NCBI RefSeq assembly: GCF_027923465.1
Contig: NZ_BRLB01000014.1
Location: forward strand, 62,001 to 126,000
Reading direction: 5' to 3'
From: Vallitalea longa
GTDB lineage: Bacteria > Bacillota > Clostridia > Lachnospirales > Vallitaleaceae
DNA length: 64,000 nucleotides
This document shows positions 56,726 to 64,000 of the stretch, in pieces; position 1 is the stretch's first letter, and every line of letters starts with the position of its first letter. The notes beneath the pieces are model-generated. The model ran no database searches. It had not been told where the DNA came from and worked only from the letters and a program-made list of their open reading frames with translations. The translations under genes were made by a program, and so were the position numbers.

Positions 56726-59700
56726 TTGTATGATATTGGTAAGTGGTACGATTTAACACATGCACAAAGGCGAATATGGTATATAGATAAAGTATATTCT
56801 AATTATCAATTGCATAACCTAGGGGGATGTCTGCGCATATTTGGGCAGATAAATGTCGAAAAATTGGAAAAATCTATAAATATGGTTATTCAACATAACG
56901 ATGCATTAAGATTAAGGTTTATTGAGAGGGATGAAGGGCATCCGATTCAATATGTCTCTAATTTTGAAAGTGATAAAATTGATTTCATAGATTTTAGTAA
57001 ATGTCATCAACCTAGAATGGAACAAAAAAAATGGTCAGAGATATTATTTCAGGCTCGTTTCAATTTGTTAGATAATAAATTATACCATTTTTCTATTTTT
57101 AAAATAAATAACTATGAGTACGGAATATTTTTAAAAATACATCATATTATTGCTGATGGATGGTCAATAAGCTTGATTCAAAAACAGATAATAGAGTATT
57201 ACAATGATTTAATTAATGAATTAGGTAATCAGTTTCCTATCAGACCGTCTTATCTGGATTACATCATGTATGAAAATGACTATATCAATTCAACAAGGTA
57301 TGAAAAAAATAAGTCATTTTGGACTGAGAGATTCAGCAATATATCAAATGAGTTTTTATATAATACTGCTGAAAGTTCTGTAGGGAAAAGAAAAATATTC
57401 AATATTGATAAAGAGTTTTCAAATAAAATCAAACAGTTAATTACTAAAAAAAACTATTCATTAAACACATTCTTCATAGGGATTTTGTTAATATATATTT
57501 ATAAAATTACAAATGGAATGGATTTGATTGTAGGTATGCCTGCTCATAATAGAGTCGGGAAACAACAAAAACAGATGATAGGCATGTTCACAAATACATT
57601 ACCTTTTAGATACATTATCGATCCTAATTTTAATATAGTAGAATTACTAAAGGATATAAATAAACAGTTAAGACTATCTTACATTAATCAAAAATATCCG
57701 TATGACGTTTTGATTAAAGATTTGGGAATAAGTAAAAAAGGTTATAATAGCTTGTTCAAAATGGCTGTAAATTATTATAATTTCGATTTCCATCAAGATG
57801 TCAATAATATGAGATTTGAAGTCGAGGAATATTATCCAGGTAGTCAAAGCTATTCATTACAGTTGACAATAAATGAATGGAAAAATAATAAGATTGCATT
57901 AGGTATTGATTATAAAATAGATGAGTACTCTAACCAAGATATTGATAATCTATATTATGGCATGATAGAGATTATAAAGCAGGTTCTGTCGAATGAGAAT
58001 AAACGAGTAAAAGAAATTTCCATAATAAGCGAAGAAGAACTTAATTATAAAGCATATACATTCAATGAAACCAATAGTTTATATCCTAAGAAAACGGTAA
58101 TTGATTTATTTGAAGAACAGGTGAAAAGAGTACCTAACAACATAGCACTAGAATACAATAGCGAGTTTATATCATATGATAATTTGAACAAGAAAGCAAA
58201 TAAGTTGGCTAATTACTTAAGGATTAAGGGAGTCGGTACTGGGTCAGTTGTTGGAATTCTGGCAAACCATTCTTTTGAGATGGTAATAGGTATTTTAGCA
58301 ATATTAAAATCAGGAGGGGCTTATTTACCTATTGATCCAAGTTATCCAGCTGAAAGAATAAAATATATGTTAAATGATTCTGAAAGTAAATTATTGCTGA
58401 CAAATATGGACGTTCCAGAAGAACTTCATTATCATGTAGGGATTGTTGACATAAGGGATATTGATTTTAGTGTATATGGTCATGAGAATTCTATATATAA
58501 GGGTGGATTTAAAGACTTAGCCTATATAATCTATACTTCTGGGTCAACAGGAAATCCCAAAGGTGTAATGATAGAACATAGTGGTTTGACTAATTATATT
58601 TATTGGGCAAAAAAGATGTATATAAAAGATGAAAAAGATGTCATGCCATTATATTCTTCAATATCATTTGATTTAACAGTTACTTCCATTTTTACACCGC
58701 TAATATCTGGTAGTAAGATTGTTATATATGGTAATGATGATGATGAATTCGTATTATATAAAATTATAAGAGAAAACAAAGTAACAGTGATGAAACTTAC
58801 ACCTTCTCATTTAATGTTATTAAAAGCGTTAGATAATCAAACTTCTAAAGTGAAGAGACTTATAGTTGGTGGTGAAGATTTAAAAGTTTCATTAGCATCT
58901 GAAGTTAGTAAAAGTTATGGTAATAACATAGAAATATATAATGAATATGGACCAACTGAAACAGTGGTTGGGTGTATGATATATAAATTTGATGAACTGA
59001 AAGATAAAGGTGATTCAGTACCCATTGGTTATCCTATAGACAATGTCCAAATTTATATATTGGATGAGAATCAAAATATTGTGCCAACTGGTGTAATGGG
59101 AGAACTTCATATATCGGGTGATGGCGTTGCAAGAGGTTATTTACATAGAGAACAATTAAATAAAGAAAAATTTATCGTGAACCCTTATAATTCTGACTAT
59201 AGAATGTATAAAACAGGGGATTTGGCAAGGTATTTAAATGATAATACCATTGAATATTGTGGCAGAATAGACAATCAAATAAAAGTGAGAGGGCATAGAA
59301 TTGAACTCGCAGAAATAGAGAAAACCATATTGAAGCTTGGTGAGATAAAAGATACTGTTGTAGCAATAAAAGAGGATGAGAACGGTAACAAAGTATTAAA
59401 TGCATATATAGTCAGTAGTCGAATAGATGGAACGTCGGGAATAATTGCTGGACTAAATAAGCTTTTACCAAGATATATGATACCAAATAATGTTATCCAG
59501 ATTGATAAAATACCATTAACCAAGAACGGTAAAATTGATTATGATTCTCTTCCCATAGGTAAGAAAGTAATTAAAGATATTGTAAAGTATCAAGGCTATG
59601 AAGAAGAAGCGCTTGTAAAGACTATGGAAGAGATTCTAGGCGTTAACAATATAAGCATGACAGATAATTTCTATCAACTTGGTGGCGATTCTATAAAAGC

Positions 59701-61204
59701 AATACAGATATCGTCAAGGATAAAAGAAAAAGGGCTAAGTCTCAAGGTTAAAGAAATATTGTCAAATGAGACCATTCATGAAATAGCTCAATATGTTGAA
59801 AATAACAAAATTACAATAGACCAAGGAACAGTTGAGGGAGAAATTAATCATACACCAATAATAGAGTGGTTTTTTGACCAGAGGCTATATAATTCCAATC
59901 ACTATAATCAATATGTAGTCCTTGATATGGAAAGGATAATAGATATTTATAAGATTGAGGAGGCTACCAATAGATTAGTTCACCATCATGATATGTTGAG
60001 AACTAATTTTGATGAAAAGATGGATACGTTGTATTATAACAACGAGCATCTTAACAATCATATTACAGTTGATGTATATCAGGTTCCTCAAAAGAAGTTT
60101 GAAAACATGGATGAACCAGAACAATATTTACTTAAAACGGCTAAAACCAATTTTGATTTGAGTAGAGATATATTGTTTAATGTTTCAGTTTTCAACATTG
60201 GACACCAAAGGCAAATTATTTTATTTCAGGCACATCATTTAGTTGTTGATGGGGTATCATGGAGAATTATTTTAAGTGACTTCTTATCCATTTTAGACCA
60301 GCTGAATAAAAATGAATCTTCTAATTTGCCAATGAAAACCCATTCATTTAAAGAGTGGGCTATACATTTACATGAATATAGTAAGGGCGATTTTAAAGAT
60401 GAATTAAACTATTGGAAGAAAATTTTTAACGAAGATTTTTGTTTCACTCTAGATTATGATATTCAGGAGGATTACTTACAAAAAACTTCCCGATTGTATA
60501 GTGAACTAAATAAGAACGAAGTTAAAGAATTAATTACAAAAGCAAAAGAAATCTACAATTTAGAATTTAAAGAAGTATTAATTATTGCATTGGTATTAGC
60601 CATTAGAACAATGACAAATAAGGATAATATTGTTATAGAGATGGAAAGTCACGGAAGAGAAGATATAATGGAAAGTCTTGATGTATCAAGAACCGTAGGA
60701 TGGTTTACTACGATGTTTCCATCATATTTTAGAACGGATAAAAATGATTTGGATAGTAACATCAAATCACTTAAAGAGCAAATAAGAAGTATCCCGAATA
60801 AAGGATTTAATTATGGAATTCTAAAGTATATTAGACATGAATTAACAGATTTAAATCATAAACTTATAAGGTTCAATTATCTAGGGGATTTTGACAATAT
60901 ATTTATTCATGATGGTAGAAATATACGAAACATTTCTTTTGGATTAGATAGTGATGATGAAAATAGATTGACAACTTTAATGGATGTATCAGCAGCGATT
61001 CTTAATGGAAAACTGGAAATTACTTTTGTTTACAGTGAAAATAGTTTCAATGAATCATATGTTAAAGGGTTAATGAATGCTTATTTAGATTCATTGAGAT
61101 CCATACTGGGAGAGTGTAATAGTAAGGTATCTAATGAATTTACACCTTCGGATTTTGACATTCTAGATATTACACAGGAAGAATTAGATAGTTTATTTGA
61201 GTAA
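56726..61204 (+). CDS. NRPS initiation module, C-A(Asn)-T-E
   Basis: 1492-residue peptide synthetase. Condensation domain at 5-430 with HHIIADGWS (139-147); as the first domain of the first gene it is read as a lipid-accepting starter domain. Adenylation domain about 455-965: IIYTSGSTGNPKG, NEYGPTETVVGCMIY, PLTKNGKID. Pocket residues read by alignment to GrsA are D (649), L, T, K, I, G, E, V, G, K; this is one residue from the known Asn code DLTKLGEVGK. Carrier domain with LGGDSIKA (Ser 989). The C-terminal 480 residues form an epimerase: HHLVVDGVSW (1170-1179), NYGILKYIRHE and FNYLGDFDN. The predicted product is N-acyl-D-Asn on the carrier. TTG start eight bases after GAGGGGG. No thioesterase, so the chain passes on to downstream modules. 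Confidence 0.94.
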   Translation: MYDIGKWYDLTHAQRRIWYIDKVYSNYQLHNLGGCLRIFGQINVEKLEKSINMVIQHNDALRLRFIERDEGHPIQYVSNFESDKIDFIDFSKCHQPRMEQKKWSEILFQARFNLLDNKLYHFSIFKINNYEYGIFLKIHHIIADGWSISLIQKQIIEYYNDLINELGNQFPIRPSYLDYIMYENDYINSTRYEKNKSFWTERFSNISNEFLYNTAESSVGKRKIFNIDKEFSNKIKQLITKKNYSLNTFFIGILLIYIYKITNGMDLIVGMPAHNRVGKQQKQMIGMFTNTLPFRYIIDPNFNIVELLKDINKQLRLSYINQKYPYDVLIKDLGISKKGYNSLFKMAVNYYNFDFHQDVNNMRFEVEEYYPGSQSYSLQLTINEWKNNKIALGIDYKIDEYSNQDIDNLYYGMIEIIKQVLSNENKRVKEISIISEEELNYKAYTFNETNSLYPKKTVIDLFEEQVKRVPNNIALEYNSEFISYDNLNKKANKLANYLRIKGVGTGSVVGILANHSFEMVIGILAILKSGGAYLPIDPSYPAERIKYMLNDSESKLLLTNMDVPEELHYHVGIVDIRDIDFSVYGHENSIYKGGFKDLAYIIYTSGSTGNPKGVMIEHSGLTNYIYWAKKMYIKDEKDVMPLYSSISFDLTVTSIFTPLISGSKIVIYGNDDDEFVLYKIIRENKVTVMKLTPSHLMLLKALDNQTSKVKRLIVGGEDLKVSLASEVSKSYGNNIEIYNEYGPTETVVGCMIYKFDELKDKGDSVPIGYPIDNVQIYILDENQNIVPTGVMGELHISGDGVARGYLHREQLNKEKFIVNPYNSDYRMYKTGDLARYLNDNTIEYCGRIDNQIKVRGHRIELAEIEKTILKLGEIKDTVVAIKEDENGNKVLNAYIVSSRIDGTSGIIAGLNKLLPRYMIPNNVIQIDKIPLTKNGKIDYDSLPIGKKVIKDIVKYQGYEEEALVKTMEEILGVNNISMTDNFYQLGGDSIKAIQISSRIKEKGLSLKVKEILSNETIHEIAQYVENNKITIDQGTVEGEINHTPIIEWFFDQRLYNSNHYNQYVVLDMERIIDIYKIEEATNRLVHHHDMLRTNFDEKMDTLYYNNEHLNNHITVDVYQVPQKKFENMDEPEQYLLKTAKTNFDLSRDILFNVSVFNIGHQRQIILFQAHHLVVDGVSWRIILSDFLSILDQLNKNESSNLPMKTHSFKEWAIHLHEYSKGDFKDELNYWKKIFNEDFCFTLDYDIQEDYLQKTSRLYSELNKNEVKELITKAKEIYNLEFKEVLIIALVLAIRTMTNKDNIVIEMESHGREDIMESLDVSRTVGWFTTMFPSYFRTDKNDLDSNIKSLKEQIRSIPNKGFNYGILKYIRHELTDLNHKLIRFNYLGDFDNIFIHDGRNIRNISFGLDSDDENRLTTLMDVSAAILNGKLEITFVYSENSFNESYVKGLMNAYLDSLRSILGECNSKVSNEFTPSDFDILDITQEELDSLFE

Positions 61205-61239
61205 TAAAATCAGCATCTAAAAAGGAGGGAGTGAATACA

Positions 61240-62763
61240 GTGAAGAGAAATCATTACTTTGCTGTCATTATGAGCATTTTGGTTATAGTGATAGTGATTT
61301 TACCATCATTTAATGTATTTGCTGAAGAAGTTGCAATAGGTAAATATGGGGTTGAAGTGGCTGAAATAAGTACATTTATTCAGGACCAAATGGAGATTGG
61401 AAAAATACCTGGAATATCAGTAGTCGTTGTTGAAGGTGAAAATATAGTGTACCAAAAATCATTTGGGTATGCTGATTTGAAATCCGAAAATAAAGTAGAC
61501 CAAGAAACATTATTTGAGTTAGCATCAAATTCAAAAGCATTCACTGGACTGGGAATTTTAAAGATGATTGATGATGGTCTAATAAACATGAATAGCAATG
61601 TAAAAGAATATTTACCTTGGCTCACATTATACTATGATGATAGTGAAGTGGATGTAACAGTTGAACAGTTATTACACCATACCAGTGGCATATCATCAAA
61701 GACTATCAGTATGATACAGATTTCTAATAACGATAATGCCCTTGAAAACACAGTAAAGACCCTTGTAGACACCAATTTAGATACCTATCCAGGTGATGAT
61801 TTTCAATATGCAACAATAAATTATGATGTGCTTGGGTTAATAATACAAGAGGTTAGTGGAGTGTCCTATGAAGAATACATTTTAAAAGAGATTTTAGTTC
61901 CTTTAGGGTTAAGCAACACTTATTTATTCAATAACGATGACACAGAGAATAAACTTGCTACAGGTTATAAAATAGGATTCTTGCGACCTATACCATATAA
62001 AGCACCAATCTATAGAGGAAATAAACCGGCTGGTTATATAATGTCTAACATCAGTGATATCGGTAAATGGCTTAAACTTCAGATTGGTACAGGTGATGTG
62101 AAAGTCTTCGATAATCTAATTGCTCAATCCCATATACCAGACCAGAATGTGACTTCACCTTATGACGATTCTTCTTATGCAATAGGCTGGACAGTCAAAG
62201 ATCGTGAAGGCCTTGAAATTATTCATGGTGGGAACAATCCTAATTATTCATCATATATGGTTATTAGGCCAGAGGAAGAATTTGCAGTAGCAGTATTATC
62301 CAATATCAATTCTTCATATACTTCTGTTATTGGACATGGGATTAAGGAAAAACTTCTTAATAATGATTATATATATATGGGAAGAGATAATTATGAGTTT
62401 ATAGATAAGATTGGTGTAGTAGTCATATTGATTGGTTCAATCATTAGTCTATTGATGCTTATACTTATTGTTAGGAGGATTCTAAGAATTGTACATAAGA
62501 AATCTAGTATTAAGAAGCTTACTAAAAGATGTGCAATAAAAATGATTATATTATTTGTATTTGTTTGTGGAATCTCTTATTTCTTGAATACTATACCATC
62601 AATATTCTTTGGTGCCAGTTGGGGATTTGTATTTGTATGGTACCCATTCAGTATTAGGATTGCATTATATCTAGTGTACATGGCAATATGGAGTATATAT
62701 TTGTTTATTACCATTGGTTGTTTATCAGAAAAAAATTTACAAGTAGTGAAGAATGATGAGTGA
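61240..62763 (+). CDS. ClbP-like membrane-bound prodrug peptidase
   Basis: Serine hydrolase of the beta-lactamase/class C fold, about 507 residues. Signal peptide to about residue 28, extracytoplasmic catalytic domain with SNSK (Ser 96, Lys 99), LLHHTSGI and YATINY (Tyr 190), and three C-terminal membrane helices (about 385-410, 425-442, 465-490). Colibactin's ClbP has the same order, almost the same length (504) and the same residues near positions 95, 98 and 186. ClbP removes an N-acyl-D-Asn cap in the periplasm; the upstream Asn-epimerising NRPS is the expected partner. GTG at 61240 is ten bases after AGGAGG; a GTG at 61231 is too close to it. Confidence 0.88.
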   Translation: MKRNHYFAVIMSILVIVIVILPSFNVFAEEVAIGKYGVEVAEISTFIQDQMEIGKIPGISVVVVEGENIVYQKSFGYADLKSENKVDQETLFELASNSKAFTGLGILKMIDDGLINMNSNVKEYLPWLTLYYDDSEVDVTVEQLLHHTSGISSKTISMIQISNNDNALENTVKTLVDTNLDTYPGDDFQYATINYDVLGLIIQEVSGVSYEEYILKEILVPLGLSNTYLFNNDDTENKLATGYKIGFLRPIPYKAPIYRGNKPAGYIMSNISDIGKWLKLQIGTGDVKVFDNLIAQSHIPDQNVTSPYDDSSYAIGWTVKDREGLEIIHGGNNPNYSSYMVIRPEEEFAVAVLSNINSSYTSVIGHGIKEKLLNNDYIYMGRDNYEFIDKIGVVVILIGSIISLLMLILIVRRILRIVHKKSSIKKLTKRCAIKMIILFVFVCGISYFLNTIPSIFFGASWGFVFVWYPFSIRIALYLVYMAIWSIYLFITIGCLSEKNLQVVKNDE

Positions 62764-62804
62764 AATAAGATTATGTCAAAGTATATTTGATGAGAGGTGG
62801 TCAT

Positions 62805-64000
62805 GTGGAAAAAACAGCATTAATTTTTCCAGGACAAGGGTGTCAGTATATTGGAATGGGGAAATCAATATTTGACGAGTATAATGTGGCGAGAGAGGTA
62901 TTTGAAGAAGCAAATGAAGTTTTAGGATTTAATTTATCCAAATTATGTTTTGAAGGTGGGTTTTCAGAATTAAATAGGCTAAGAAATATGTTATTGTCAA
63001 TATTTACAGTGAGTGTTGCTTTATACAAAGTGTTCGAAAAAGAAGTAGGCATTAATCCAGAATTTGTTGCTGGTCATAGTCTTGGTGAGTATACGGCACT
63101 TACTTGTTCAGGTGTTTTTACATTTTCTGATGCATTAAAAATAGTAGACAAACGGTCTATGATAGCAAAAAAATATAATAAACAAGGTCATATGACTATT
63201 GTGAATGATATCGGTTTGAAGGATTTAACGAATATATGTAAAGAATTTTCTAATCATCAAGAGTATGTTTCAATTGCGTGTTCAAATACTGCAAAACAGT
63301 ATGTTATTTCGGGTCATGATAATAAATTGGATGAAGTTGGAGAGAAACTTATTAATATGGGGGCACAGATAACTCCGTTTATGATGAGTCCACCTTTTCA
63401 TAGTAAAATAATGGCTTCTGCTAAGGCTGAATTATTGGAGGAAATTGAAAAGTATAGTATTCAAGATGCTAAATGGCCAATTATATCAAATGTTACAGCA
63501 ACAGCCACATTGAACTCACAGCAGCTTATTCAAAATTTAGCAGACCAAATGTGTAGTGAAGTAAGATGGAATGAGTCAATGAGGTTCATTATCAACAGTG
63601 ATATTCATAATATTATTGAGATTGGTCCACAAAAGATTCTTGGAAATTTAATTCATAATCCGAAAATCAATGTATTAGCCTATGGTAAAAAGAACGATAG
63701 AGATAATCTCAGTATAAGTGTAATAGCTAAAAGAAAAGAAAATTATAGGAAATTTATAAAAAAATGTGTAAAGTCTGTTGTATGTACACCTAATTACAAC
63801 GTAAATTATGATGAATATAAATCAGGTGTGATTATACCATATGAAAGATTAGAGAAATTATTGCAATCAAATACAGACATTTATGAAGATGATGAAAAGA
63901 CAGTTGCCGAGATAATGAATTTAGTAAAATTAATATTTATAACTAAAAAAGTGCCAATATTAGAACAAAAAACTAGATATAAAGAGATAATTAAAGATAT
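62805..64000 (+). CDS. Trans-acting acyltransferase of a polyketide synthase (3' partial)
   Basis: 398 codons are visible and the gene runs off the window. TALIFPGQGCQYIGMG, GHSLGEYTALTCSG (nucleophile Ser) and MMSPPFHSKIM (catalytic His) mark a malonyl-CoA:ACP acyltransferase. The extra C-terminal part (SGVIIPYERLEKLLQ, MNLVKLIFITKKVPILEQKT) matches the extension usual in stand-alone AT proteins of trans-AT polyketide clusters, not FabD. GTG start after GAGAGGTGG. It follows the peptidase by 41 bases, so NRPS, peptidase and AT form one operon. Confidence 0.92.
   Translation, partial: MEKTALIFPGQGCQYIGMGKSIFDEYNVAREVFEEANEVLGFNLSKLCFEGGFSELNRLRNMLLSIFTVSVALYKVFEKEVGINPEFVAGHSLGEYTALTCSGVFTFSDALKIVDKRSMIAKKYNKQGHMTIVNDIGLKDLTNICKEFSNHQEYVSIACSNTAKQYVISGHDNKLDEVGEKLINMGAQITPFMMSPPFHSKIMASAKAELLEEIEKYSIQDAKWPIISNVTATATLNSQQLIQNLADQMCSEVRWNESMRFIINSDIHNIIEIGPQKILGNLIHNPKINVLAYGKKNDRDNLSISVIAKRKENYRKFIKKCVKSVVCTPNYNVNYDEYKSGVIIPYERLEKLLQSNTDIYEDDEKTVAEIMNLVKLIFITKKVPILEQKTRYKEIIKD

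Noticed and set aside
61240-62763. Resistance beta-lactamase or D-Ala-D-Ala carboxypeptidase
   Set aside because: Three C-terminal membrane helices and the position after an Asn-C-A-T-E module fit the prodrug peptidases far better.

Overview
The window is AT-rich, and its genes mostly follow Shine-Dalgarno sites, often with TTG or GTG starts. It carries sporulation genes (gpr, spoIIP, sigK, a GerM-like lipoprotein) in gene orders typical of anaerobic spore-forming Firmicutes. I read it as a Clostridia chromosome, probably from the Lachnospirales/Vallitalea neighbourhood; that last placement is inference from gene order and style. No rRNA, tRNA or CRISPR array was seen.

Region 1 (1-33633) is core chromosome: a two-component system with a GerMN lipoprotein; comEC, holA, rpsT, gpr, spoIIP, lepA, hemW; a CIRCE-controlled hrcA-grpE-dnaK-dnaJ heat-shock set followed by prmA and rsmE; cheY; a cysteine desulfurase with thiI; mtaB; an ireB-ruvX-DUF1292-fur group; RNase J, a YlbF-family protein, mltG, a TrmR-like methyltransferase and a U32 peptidase. 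One phosphotransferase gene (8192-9115) lies between two related long hairpins and may be a later arrival.

Region 2 (33703-45645) is a split sigK. The 5' half (33703-34020) and 3' half (45277-45645) are separated by an 11,259-bp skin element bounded by an AATG core. Excision would restore an in-frame pro-sigma-K of about 227 residues. The element encodes a large serine recombinase next to the 5' half, decayed phage genes (SLH lysin tail, holin-like protein, two Dam methylase fragments), an SLH-anchored putative polymorphic toxin with a candidate immunity protein, an integrase stub, an uncharacterised protein with an HD-phosphohydrolase-like residue pattern, and a double-HTH regulator next to the 3' half. 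The recombinase frame runs across the attachment core. In the excised circle it would join in frame to the regulator gene at the opposite end, so excision would both rebuild sigK and create a recombinase-HTH fusion frame.

Region 3 (45650-56700) is accessory and partly decaying: sugar-acid enzyme pseudogenes, a group II intron 3'-end remnant, a GNAT acetyltransferase, a lipoprotein fragment, five tandem paralogues of a secreted protein with copper-amine-oxidase-type N-terminal repeats, and an esterase.

Region 4 (56726-end) is the start of a biosynthetic cluster. A C-A-T-E NRPS module has an adenylation code read here as DLTKIGEVGK (asparagine). It is followed at once by a ClbP-like membrane-anchored serine peptidase and a discrete trans-acting acyltransferase that runs off the window. 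This is the layout of the N-acyl-D-asparagine prodrug strategy known from colibactin, zwittermicin and xenocoumacin. It predicts a hybrid NRPS/trans-AT polyketide product that is released from a prodrug during export.
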